A stretch of DNA of 64,000 nt from contig NZ_JAAXLS010000014.1 of NCBI RefSeq assembly GCF_012328925.1, forward strand, positions 1 through 64,000. Direction: 5' to 3'. The position numbers were made by a program, and so were the translations under genes. Source of the DNA: Amycolatopsis acididurans (GTDB lineage Bacteria > Actinomycetota > Actinomycetes > Mycobacteriales > Pseudonocardiaceae). Below the pieces are notes generated by a model. It saw only the letters and a program-made list of their open reading frames with translations, did not search any database and was not told the origin of the DNA. Of the stretch, positions 32,394 through 39,688 are shown one piece after another. The stretch's first letter is position 1; each line of letters opens with the position of its first letter.

Positions 32394-33452
32394 ATGGCAA
32401 ACCCACTACGGTCCCGCGCCGAAGCGGTCGCGGCCCAGCTGGTGTTCGGCCTGCCACGGGCGTTGCGCAGGAGCATCGCGGGCAGGCCGGTCCAGATCGA
32501 TGGGCAGCAACTCGCTCTCGACGCGCAGTTACTGCTCCGGCTACAGCAGATCGCCGGCGTGTCGATGGCGAGAAACACCCCTGAACTGGCGCGCGAGATG
32601 CTCGCCGCGTCCCAGCACCTGGTCAGCGGAAAGCCGATCCAGCCGGTCAGCACACGCGAGGTGACGATCCCGGACAGCAACGGCGACATCCCGGCGACGC
32701 TCTACAGCCCGGCGGGCGCCTCGTCGTCCTCGGGGCTGCTGGTCTTCTTCCACGGCGGTGGCTGGGTGATCGGCACGCGGGCGAGCCATGACAACACGGC
32801 ACGGTTTTTCGCGCGGCACGCCGGCGTGCGCGTGCTGTCGATCGAGTACCGGCTGGCGCCCGAGCACCCGTTCCCCGCGGCCACGGAGGACGCGCTGGCG
32901 GCGTTCCTCTTCGCCCACGCCAAGGCGAGCGATCTCGGCGCCCATCCCGATCGCATCGCGGTGGGTGGTGACAGCGCGGGCGGCAACCTCGCGGCGGTCG
33001 TCACGCACGCGGCCAAGGAACGCGGCGGTCCGATGCCCGCGTTCCAGCTGCTGATGTACCCGGGCGTCGACGGCTCGACGCGGCGCCGCTCGCGTGAGCT
33101 GTTCAGCGACGGCTTCTTCCTCACCGACGCCGACATGACGTGGTTCCTCGACCACTACGCGCCGACCGGTGTCGACCGCACCGATCCGCGGCTGTCGCCG
33201 TTGCTGAACAACGACTTCTCGGGTCTGCCGCCGGCCTACGTCGCGACCGCCGGTTTCGACCCGCTGCGCGACGAAGGCGAGGAGTACGCGGCGAAACTGC
33301 GGGACGCCGGGGTACCGACGGCGTTGAGCAGGCAGCACGACCTCATCCACGGCTACGTGAACTTCCTCGGCATCGGGACCCGCTTCCGCGAGGCGACCGC
33401 GGAGGCGGCAGGCGCGCTGCGCCTCGGCCTTTCCGGCATCGGGAGCGCCTGA
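32394..33452 (+). CDS. HSL-family esterase/lipase
   Basis: A 352-residue alpha/beta hydrolase of the hormone-sensitive lipase group. The oxyanion motif HGGG is at 120-123 and nucleophile Ser194 lies in GGDSAGGN. Asp (GFDPLRDEG) and His (HDLIHGYVNF) complete the triad. The N-terminal cap is about 85 residues. It acts on short acyl esters; the physiological substrate is unknown. ATG 32394 is preferred over ATG 32388 because of the -10 position. A strong hairpin follows the stop directly. Confidence 0.87.
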   Translation: MANPLRSRAEAVAAQLVFGLPRALRRSIAGRPVQIDGQQLALDAQLLLRLQQIAGVSMARNTPELAREMLAASQHLVSGKPIQPVSTREVTIPDSNGDIPATLYSPAGASSSSGLLVFFHGGGWVIGTRASHDNTARFFARHAGVRVLSIEYRLAPEHPFPAATEDALAAFLFAHAKASDLGAHPDRIAVGGDSAGGNLAAVVTHAAKERGGPMPAFQLLMYPGVDGSTRRRSRELFSDGFFLTDADMTWFLDHYAPTGVDRTDPRLSPLLNNDFSGLPPAYVATAGFDPLRDEGEEYAAKLRDAGVPTALSRQHDLIHGYVNFLGIGTRFREATAEAAGALRLGLSGIGSA

Positions 33453-33495
33453 AAAAAACCGGAGCCCGGCGTGGATGCGCACGCCGGGCTCCGGT
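33452..33495. terminator. Bidirectional terminator, T7 on minus
   Basis: A perfect 15-bp stem ACCGGAGCCCGGCGT (33458-33472) with 33481-33495, loop 8 nt. On minus it is followed by seven T, ideal for the secreted-protein gene. On plus CCCCCTCTTTC follows, weaker. Confidence 0.9.
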
Positions 33496-33516
33496 CCCCC
33501 TCTTTCGACCGGCTCG

Positions 33517-34023
33517 TTATGCGGCCGGCAGACCCGGCACCGGCAGCGAGGGCACGCCACCACCGAGAAGCGAGCCGAGCAGGCTCGTCACGAGGGTGAG
33601 CAGGTTCTTCAGCAGGTTGCTCACGATGTTGAGCGGCGGCGGCAGATCAGGCAGGCTCGGCACCGCGGGCAACTGCTTGGCCGTGGCCGCCTGCGACGGG
33701 TCCATCAGGATCCGGCTGGCCTCCGTGGACTCTCCTTGCGCGGTGCCCGCCATCTGCTGCGCGTCGGACTGGATGGAGTACTTCTGCCCGGCGGCGAGGT
33801 CGCCGAGCAACGGGTCGAACCGGCCCAGCGCGCGCTGGGTGCCCTGCACGTCGCCGGCGTAGGCGGACCTCGCCAGGTCGTCGCGCATCTGCAGCAGTTG
33901 CTGCCCGGCAGCTTGAGTGCTGGAAGTACCCTTGCCCCCCGCGCTGGCCACGCCGCCCCCGACCAACGCAAGCACGCTGCTGGCCACCACTACCGCGATG
34001 ACTCGGGCGATCTTGCCTTTCAT
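33517..34023 (-). CDS. Secreted protein of unknown function
   Basis: A 168-residue exported protein. A Sec signal peptide (1-28, ending VASA) precedes an Ala/Gln-rich helical domain (about 32-115), then a Pro-rich hinge (AVPSLPDLPPP) and a C-terminal hydrophobic amphipathic stretch rich in Leu (NIVSNLLKNLLTLVTSLLGS) that may contact membranes. I do not recognise the family. AGGAGG lies 5 nt before ATG, a strong ribosome site. It is monocistronic, with a 375-bp upstream region and its own terminator. Confidence 0.65.
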   Translation of the reverse strand: MKGKIARVIAVVVASSVLALVGGGVASAGGKGTSSTQAAGQQLLQMRDDLARSAYAGDVQGTQRALGRFDPLLGDLAAGQKYSIQSDAQQMAGTAQGESTEASRILMDPSQAATAKQLPAVPSLPDLPPPLNIVSNLLKNLLTLVTSLLGSLLGGGVPSLPVPGLPAA

Positions 34024-34398
34024 TCCTTACCTCCTGGCCTCTAGGGACCTAACAGGACTCATGCGTACCAACCGTGTTAGGCCCTCACCAGCCGACCACT
34101 CGGTAGGGCGGTTTCTCACCCTTACGTGCCGAATTCGAATAGAGGGAACTGACCCGCAAATGATGAACGCTTTGAGTTTGCGCTTAGCCCAGATGATCAA
34201 GACACCAGAGACGGGAAAACGCGGAGAGTGTTCGGTTCACTCCACCGTCCACTGTGCTCACCCACATCGATGGTTTCCGTGATCTATCCCCTTCATCACT
34301 CCGTTGTGAATGGGATTCGGCTACACCGTTGGGGAGACGGTCACTCACGTTTGTCGCAACGGCCACAGTGGTCGGTGGGCGGACCGAGCCGGCCGTTC
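34024..34398. other. 375-bp gap between secreted protein and TetR gene
   Basis: No gene is recognised. The region is AT-richer than its neighbours, especially 34130-34230. It holds the 5' region of the secreted-protein gene with the inverted repeat CCTAACA (34048-34054) / TGTTAGG (34075-34081). Short open frames here lack ribosome sites and GC-frame bias. Confidence 0.5.
34048..34081. promoter_or_regulatory. Inverted repeat in the 5' region of the secreted-protein gene
   Basis: CCTAACA and TGTTAGG are 20 bp apart, 25-58 bp before the start. This could be an operator or a leader hairpin. Confidence 0.3.
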
Positions 34399-34992
34399 TC
34401 AGAGCGGAAGACCGCGCTCGAGCTGCGCGAGTCCGCGGTCCAGCTCCGCCATCATCCGGTCCGGATCGTCGGCAGCGCCGAGATACGCGGCCAGCGCGAT
34501 GCCGACCACCGCGCCCGAGAACATCCGCACCTCGAAGTCGTCGGGGTCGCGGCCCACGCGCCGCGCCACCGCCTCGTTGAGCATGGCCACCCCGTCGCCC
34601 ATCTGCTCGAACAGCCGGGCACGTAGCTCCGGCACCGTGAAGACCAGCCGCTGCCTCGCGGTTTCCAGTTCGGACGCCTCGCTCGACATCGTGCCGAGCA
34701 CCTCGCGCATCGACGCGCGGATGGCCGCGATCGGACTCAGCCCGGCGGGCTGGGCCACGAAGGCGTCGAGAAACACCGGGTCCATCCGGTCGAAGGCCAC
34801 CGTTTCCTCTTTGGACGGGAAGTACCGGAAGAACGTGCTCTGCGAAACGTCGGCGGCCGCGGCGATCTGCTCGACCGTCGTCGCCTCGTAGCCCTGCTCG
34901 ATGAACAGGCGCAACGCGTGGTCCTGGATCGAGGCCCTCGTCTTCGCCTTCTTGCGCTCTCGCAACCCGGGCTCACCCTGCGACGTACTCAT
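34399..34992 (-). CDS. TetR-family repressor of the adjacent efflux pump
   Basis: A 197-residue TetR regulator. The HTH lies at about 30-55 (TTVEQIAAAADVSQSTFFRYFPSK). The C-terminal ligand domain is all-helical. The gene overlaps the end of the upstream DHA2 efflux gene by 20 nt, so they are co-transcribed and the repressor probably controls its own operon through the palindrome at 36481-36510. Confidence 0.85.
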   Translation of the reverse strand: MSTSQGEPGLRERKKAKTRASIQDHALRLFIEQGYEATTVEQIAAAADVSQSTFFRYFPSKEETVAFDRMDPVFLDAFVAQPAGLSPIAAIRASMREVLGTMSSEASELETARQRLVFTVPELRARLFEQMGDGVAMLNEAVARRVGRDPDDFEVRMFSGAVVGIALAAYLGAADDPDRMMAELDRGLAQLERGLPL

Positions 34993-36463
34993 TCTCCGAT
35001 TGTGCCCCGGTGACGTCCTGCGCCTCCCGCGGCAGGAAGGCGAGCGCCACCGCCACCCCGAGCACCGCGAAAGCCGCGCACACCCATAACGTCGAGCTCA
35101 TCCCGTGCATGAACGCCGCCCGCGCCGCGTCCGCCTGGCCGGGAACGCGCACGCCCACGGCCACGCTCTCGCGCACGGCGCCGGGCACCTGCGCCGGCAG
35201 CGCGCCGCGGTAGCCCGCGTTGAGCACCGTGCCGAGTATGGCCACCCCGAGCGTGCCGCCGATCTGCCGCATCGCCTGCAGTGCCCCGGAGCCGACTCCG
35301 CTGCGGGCCGGGCTCAGCGCGCCCATCGCGACGTCCATCGACGGCGGCAGCGAGAAGCCGAGCCCGACGCCGATCAGCGAAACCCACACGGCGACGAATC
35401 CGTACCCGTCCGTGCTCGCCGTGCGTGAGCCGAGCACGAGAGCCGTGACCATCAGCGCGAACCCGATCGCGACCACGATCTTCGCGCTGAGCATCCGGCG
35501 CAGCCGGTCGGCGACCTGGACGCCGGCGAGCAGCCCGCCGACGACCGGAAGCAGGCGCAGTCCCGTGCCGAGCGCGTCGGTGGCGTCGACGGCCTGGAAG
35601 TACTGCGGCAGCAGGAACATCGCACCCATCATCGCGAAGGACGCGAGTGTCGCGAGTACGCCGCCCCACAGGAAGCCGGGCGAGGCGAACAGACCGAGGT
35701 CGACGAGTGGATGGCGGGAACGGCGCAGTCCCAGGGCGAAGGAGACCAGCAGGAGCACACCGGCGACGATCGGGCCGAGCGCGTACGGCGACGTCCAGCC
35801 GCGCTCGCCGGCCTCCACGAGGCCGTAGGTCAGCGCGACGAGCCCCGCGCTGGACAGCACGATGCCCAGGTAGTCGACGTGTTGCGCGCGGTTGCCGGGA
35901 ATGCTCGGCAGCAGCAACGCGAGCAGCCCCATGCCGAGGACGATCATCGGCACGTTGAGCAGGAAGACCGAGCCCCACCAGAAGTTGTCGAGCAGCCAGC
36001 CGCCGACGACCGGACCCAGTGGGATGCCCAGTGCCATCGCCGCCGCCCAGATGGCGATCGCGCGGGCGCGGTCCTTGCCGGGAAACAGCACGGTGAGCAC
36101 GGACATCGACATCGGCACCATGGCCGCGCCGCCGATGCCGAGTGCGGCACGCGCGGCGATGAGCATCGGGGTGGATCCCGCGTACGCACAGGCCAGCGAG
36201 GCCAGGCCGAACAACGCGAGCGCGAACATCAGCACCCGCTTCGGACCGAAGCGGTCACCGAGCACACCGGCCGGCAGCAGGCCCGCGGCCAGTACCAGCG
36301 TGTACGCGTTCGAGAACCACTGCAGGTCACTCGTCGAGGCGTGCAGATCGACGGCGAGTGTGGGCAGGGCGACGGACAGGACGGTCACGTCGAGTCCGAA
36401 CGCAAGTAGAGCGACCGCGAGCGCGCCGAGTGCCCACCAGCGCCGCGAGTCGGCTGCGGTCAT
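34973..36463 (-). CDS. DHA2-family MFS drug efflux pump (14 helices)
   Basis: A 496-residue EmrB/QacA-type proton antiporter. The DHA2 motif LDVTVLSVALPTLAVDL is in the first helix, GDRFGPKRV is motif A, and GIPLGPVVGGWL is the antiporter motif C. Fourteen membrane segments fit the length. Several hydrophobic cationic drugs are typical substrates; none can be named here. It is the first gene of a pump-tetR operon with a strong promoter/operator. Confidence 0.87.
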   Translation of the reverse strand: MTAADSRRWWALGALAVALLAFGLDVTVLSVALPTLAVDLHASTSDLQWFSNAYTLVLAAGLLPAGVLGDRFGPKRVLMFALALFGLASLACAYAGSTPMLIAARAALGIGGAAMVPMSMSVLTVLFPGKDRARAIAIWAAAMALGIPLGPVVGGWLLDNFWWGSVFLLNVPMIVLGMGLLALLLPSIPGNRAQHVDYLGIVLSSAGLVALTYGLVEAGERGWTSPYALGPIVAGVLLLVSFALGLRRSRHPLVDLGLFASPGFLWGGVLATLASFAMMGAMFLLPQYFQAVDATDALGTGLRLLPVVGGLLAGVQVADRLRRMLSAKIVVAIGFALMVTALVLGSRTASTDGYGFVAVWVSLIGVGLGFSLPPSMDVAMGALSPARSGVGSGALQAMRQIGGTLGVAILGTVLNAGYRGALPAQVPGAVRESVAVGVRVPGQADAARAAFMHGMSSTLWVCAAFAVLGVAVALAFLPREAQDVTGAQSENEYVAG

Positions 36464-36480
36464 TTCGCGCCCTTTCTGAG

Positions 36481-36525
36481 AGTGACTTTCTTTTGAAAGC
36501 TACCCTCACTTTTACCGGATGCCAA
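36481..36525 (-). promoter_or_regulatory. Promoter with overlapping palindromic operator for the pump-tetR operon
   Basis: On minus, TTGGCA (36525-36520), a 17-bp spacer and TAGCTT (36502-36497) make a good sigma70-type promoter. CTTTC-TTTT-GAAAG (36486-36499), flanked by AGTGA (36481) and TCACT (36506), overlaps the -10 and start, as a TetR operator would. Confidence 0.65.
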
Positions 36526-36551
36526 GCGGATAACGAGTTGCACGGGCGTGC

Positions 36552-36564
36552 CACTATCGGAGAC
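36552..36564 (+). promoter_or_regulatory. Leaderless -10 for MFS gene
   Basis: CACTAT (36552-36557) ends 7 nt before GTG 36565. Confidence 0.4.
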
Positions 36565-37740
36565 GTGTTGCGGTACCGGCGAGTCCTGGGGATCCCCGGC
36601 GTCCCGACGACCTTGGTGCTGATGTTCGCCGCCCGTGTGCCCGTCGCCGCCATGGGACTGACGCTCACGCTGCACGTCGTGTCCGCGCTCGGCCGCGGCT
36701 ACAGCGCGGCCGGACTGGTCGGCACGGCGACGATGGCGGGCAGCGCGCTGAGCTCACCGCTGGTCGGGCGGATGATCGACCGGTTCGGGCTGTGCCCGGT
36801 CGTCGCGACCTGCGGCACGGCGGCGACGGCGTACTGGATCAGCGCACCGCATCTGCCGTATCCGGTACTCGTGGCGATCGCGTTTCCGGCCGGCGGCCTC
36901 GCCATCCCGGTCAGCTCGATCGCCCGCCAGGTGCTGACCGCGCTCGTCCCGCCGGAACAGCGGCGCTCCGCGTACTCGCTCGACTCGATACTGCTCGAAA
37001 CCGCGTTCATGATCGGTCCCGCGGCCGGGATCGCGGTCGCCACCCAGGTGTCCTCGGCGGCAGCGCTCACCGGGATCGGGCTCTACTTCGGCGCGGTGAC
37101 GGTCGCCCTGTGCTGGTTCAACCCGCCGGTCCGGCACGAGGACGAGACCGCCGGCGGGCACCGGCCGCCGCTAAGAGGCTGGCTGACCTCCCGGCTCACG
37201 GCGACGCTGTGCATCGCGACGGGCGCGTTGTTCTGCCTCGCCGGCATGGAACTGGCGGCGCTGGCCGCATTACGGGCGAACGGACAGGTCGGGCTGACCG
37301 GCGTGCTGATGGTCGTGATGTGCGTGGCCTCGGCATTCGGCGGACTCGTGCACGGTGCGGTGCGGCGGTCGTTGTCGCAGGCCACGCTGATGCTGCTGCT
37401 CGCGGCGCTGACGCTCCCGATCGGCCTGTTCACCGAGCCTTGGTGGCTGCTGGCGATCGCCCTCGTGCCCGCGAACGTGGCTTGCGCGCCGACCCTGACC
37501 TCGGGCGCGGAGGAGGTCACCTCGTCGGTGCCGGCGCGGGTGCGGGGCGAGGCGATGGGCCTGCTCGACTCGGCGACCCGGCTCGGGCTGGGCCTCGGCA
37601 GCCCGCTCGTGGGGTTCGTGCTGGATCACTCGTCGGCGGGCTGGGGCTTCGCCGCGTCCGGCGCGGGCGGCCTGGCCATCGCCGCGGCGGGACTCGCGCA
37701 ACGGCTGCGAGTCCCCCGTGCAGCACCTGTGAATGCCTGA
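36565..37740 (+). CDS. MFS transporter
   Basis: A 391-residue 12-helix major facilitator. Motif A appears as GRMIDRFGL (about 70-78), and a second conserved loop lies near 220. It resembles the MFS protein at 12784-14019 in size and style, suggesting the same permease group (VRYRRVLGIPGVP-type N-terminus). GTG 36565 is preferred over the far upstream start, which would lie inside the divergent pump gene. It is divergent from the pump-tetR operon, and the shared 101-bp gap may let the TetR protein affect both. Confidence 0.78.
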   Translation: MLRYRRVLGIPGVPTTLVLMFAARVPVAAMGLTLTLHVVSALGRGYSAAGLVGTATMAGSALSSPLVGRMIDRFGLCPVVATCGTAATAYWISAPHLPYPVLVAIAFPAGGLAIPVSSIARQVLTALVPPEQRRSAYSLDSILLETAFMIGPAAGIAVATQVSSAAALTGIGLYFGAVTVALCWFNPPVRHEDETAGGHRPPLRGWLTSRLTATLCIATGALFCLAGMELAALAALRANGQVGLTGVLMVVMCVASAFGGLVHGAVRRSLSQATLMLLLAALTLPIGLFTEPWWLLAIALVPANVACAPTLTSGAEEVTSSVPARVRGEAMGLLDSATRLGLGLGSPLVGFVLDHSSAGWGFAASGAGGLAIAAAGLAQRLRVPRAAPVNA

Positions 37741-37791
37741 TTCGCCCGGTATGCGCGGAACGCGAAGCGGTGCGGCATCCGTTGGAAGGGC

Positions 37792-38340
37792 ATGCTGCGC
37801 ATGAGGATCGAGCCGAAGTCGCTGGTGGTCATCGCGGGACTACCCGGCTCGGGCAAGAGCACGTTGCTGCGGTCCACCGAGTCCGACGCGCCTCTCGCGG
37901 TGCTCGACTCGGATCAGATGCGGGACCGGCTGCGTGAACTGGTGCCGCCCGGAACGCCGTACTCGCGATACCGCCCGGTGGTCCACGTCCTGCACCGGCT
38001 GCGCGTGACGGCGAGCGTGCTGCGGGAGCCGGGACCGGTGGTGGTGCACGATCCGGCGACCGGCGCCGCGACGCGGACGTGGCTGATGCTGCTCGGCAGG
38101 CTGGCCGGGCGGTCGCGGCATTTCGTGTGGGTGGAGGCCTCACCGGAGGAGGCCGCGGAAGGGCAGCGCGTTCGCGGCCGCGTGCTGCGCGAGGGCTCGT
38201 TCGCCCGTCACCTCCGCCGCCTGCCGCGCATGCACGCCGCGCTGCGCGAAGGACCACGCGGGTGGGACCAGACCACGGTCCTCGACCGCTCACTCGCACG
38301 GCAGGGCCTGCATCTGCAGACGCCGGCCCGGCGCGGCTAG
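37792..38340 (+). CDS. P-loop kinase-like ATPase (zeta-toxin/AAA_33 type)
   Basis: A 182-residue nucleoside-kinase-like protein. The Walker A loop GLPGSGKST is at 16-24, followed by LDSDQMRDRL with the Asp pair that usually binds Mg or substrate, and VVVHDPATGAAT. A basic C-terminus (RHLRRLPRMHAALR) carries the lid arginines. This AAA_33/zeta group phosphorylates small molecules such as nucleosides or UDP-sugars; no antitoxin gene is adjacent, so a toxin role is not supported. The stop overlaps the convergent lipoprotein gene in CTAG (38337-38340). Confidence 0.75.
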   Translation: MLRMRIEPKSLVVIAGLPGSGKSTLLRSTESDAPLAVLDSDQMRDRLRELVPPGTPYSRYRPVVHVLHRLRVTASVLREPGPVVVHDPATGAATRTWLMLLGRLAGRSRHFVWVEASPEEAAEGQRVRGRVLREGSFARHLRRLPRMHAALREGPRGWDQTTVLDRSLARQGLHLQTPARRG

Positions 38341-38711
38341 AGGCAGGCGCTGCGCAGGTTCGCGAGGTTGCCGGTGTTGCGCTGGATCCAGTCGTTGAGG
38401 TTGCTCAGGTGGTCGGCCTTGCGCTTCTCGAGATCCACATAGGAGTCGGCGATGGTGAACAGGTTCTGCTTGAGGTTCTGATCGGCGACCCGGTTCGCCA
38501 GCTCGCGCAACCGGTCGGACTTGTCCTTGGCCTGCGCGGCGAGCTCGTCCGCGTTCAGGTTCGGGTTGATGTTGGCAAGGCCCAGCGCCTGGGCGCACGC
38601 ACTCGCCTTGTCCGTGGCGGTGTTCGCCTGCGACACGGCCGAATCGACCTGGTCGCACGCGGTCAGCAGCAGTCCGAGCCCGGCGAGTGCGAGCAGGCGC
38701 GAGATCCTCAT
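38337..38711 (-). CDS. Small lipoprotein of unknown function
   Basis: A 124-residue lipoprotein with signal peptide and lipobox LLTAC (Cys19). The mature part is helical and charged (QAKDKSDRLRELANRVADQNLKQ style), with Cys near residue 39 and at the penultimate position. I do not recognise a family. TAGCTT ends 6 nt before ATG 38711, inside the stop codon of the methyltransferase upstream, so it has its own leaderless promoter. Confidence 0.65.
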   Translation of the reverse strand: MRISRLLALAGLGLLLTACDQVDSAVSQANTATDKASACAQALGLANINPNLNADELAAQAKDKSDRLRELANRVADQNLKQNLFTIADSYVDLEKRKADHLSNLNDWIQRNTGNLANLRSACL

Positions 38712-38723
38712 GCGGACAAGCTA
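38712..38723 (-). promoter_or_regulatory. Leaderless -10 for lipoprotein gene
   Basis: On minus, TAGCTT (38723-38718) includes the TAG stop of the upstream gene and ends 6 nt before ATG 38711. Confidence 0.45.
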
Positions 38724-39599
38724 CAAGAGGCGGGCCGTCACGTAGCGGCCGTTGTCGGCGAAAAGGTCGGCGAGTTCGTCGTCGAACTCCTTGCCGTAGC
38801 GCGCCGCCAGCTCCCCGCTCGACGAATCCCCGATCGCCCAGCCCAATGTGGACAGATACTCGGCCGGATTCTTCTCCGGACCGCCCGCGAACAGCGACGA
38901 GAGGTCGAAACCGAACTCGTCCACCGTGCGCAGGACCAGTGGATCGTCGAGCATGGCACGCGGGTTGGCCATGTGCTCGAGCGCGACGGTGCTGCCCGGG
39001 GCGGACAGCTCGTGGATGATGTCGAGCATCCGGATCGCGGCGTCGTCGGGCAGGTAGGGCAGCAGCCCCTCGGCCAGCCACGCGGTCGGCTGCCGCGCGT
39101 CGAAACCCTCCGCGAGCAGCGCGGCCGCCCAGTCGTCGCGCAGGTCCACGGCCACCACCCGGCGCCGCGCGCCCGGCCGCGCGTTCCGTTCGGCGAGCAC
39201 CCGGTCCTTGAACTCCAGCACGCGCGGCTGATCCACTTCGAACACCGTGCTGCCCGCGGGCCAGTCCAGCCGGAACGCGCGGCAGTCGAGCCCGGCGGCC
39301 AGGATCACGGCCTGCCGCACCCCGTACTCGGCGGCCTCGGCGAAGTACTCGTCGAAGAAGCGGGAGCGCACGCCCATGAACGTCGACATGAGGTCCCACA
39401 TGTGGTCCTCGGTGGTGAGCGCCGCCGCGTCGACCGGCATCGGGACCGGTGCGCCGGCGGCTGCCACGAAATCGGCCGCGTACGGGTCGCGGACCAGGCC
39501 GTCCTCCCTCGTCGTGTCCACGGCACGAGCCGCCGCGACCGCGAGCGCGGTGATGCCGACGCCCGAGGTGATGTCCCAATCGCGCAATTCGTCCGTCAC
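38721..39599 (-). CDS. SAM methyltransferase, TIGR00027/LCMT-like
   Basis: A 292-residue methyltransferase of the actinobacterial TIGR00027 group, related to leucine carboxyl methyltransferases. Typical marks are DPYAADFV near residue 39, ILAAGLDCRAFRLDWP (SAM site, about 98-113), FEVDQPRVLEFK, and WLAEGLLPYL. These enzymes are abundant in mycobacteria and their substrates are mostly unknown. The start is GTG 39599 with a purine-rich GGGGG stretch upstream. An inverted repeat at 39613-39647 suggests repression. Confidence 0.85.
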   Translation of the reverse strand: MTDELRDWDITSGVGITALAVAAARAVDTTREDGLVRDPYAADFVAAAGAPVPMPVDAAALTTEDHMWDLMSTFMGVRSRFFDEYFAEAAEYGVRQAVILAAGLDCRAFRLDWPAGSTVFEVDQPRVLEFKDRVLAERNARPGARRRVVAVDLRDDWAAALLAEGFDARQPTAWLAEGLLPYLPDDAAIRMLDIIHELSAPGSTVALEHMANPRAMLDDPLVLRTVDEFGFDLSSLFAGGPEKNPAEYLSTLGWAIGDSSSGELAARYGKEFDDELADLFADNGRYVTARLL

Positions 39600-39612
39600 A
39601 ACCGCCCCCTTT

Positions 39613-39647
39613 GGTACGCCGTGTGATCACCTACTCACACGTGTACC
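39613..39647. promoter_or_regulatory. Operator-like inverted repeat before methyltransferase
   Basis: GGTAC-GC-CGTGTGA (39613-39626) faces TCACACG-T-GTACC (39635-39647). The two-part symmetric arms and 8-bp centre look like a TetR-type operator. Confidence 0.45.
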
Positions 39648-39688
39648 AGTGTTTAGTTGTAGAACGCAAGATTCACAAAACGGGCGGC

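Noticed and set aside
34024-34398. Small genes in short frames of the AT-rich gap
   Set aside because: No ribosome site, no -10 at leaderless distance, and no third-position GC bias.
37792-38340. Zeta-type toxin of a toxin-antitoxin pair
   Set aside because: No small antitoxin gene is adjacent; the P-loop alone does not separate toxin from metabolic kinase.
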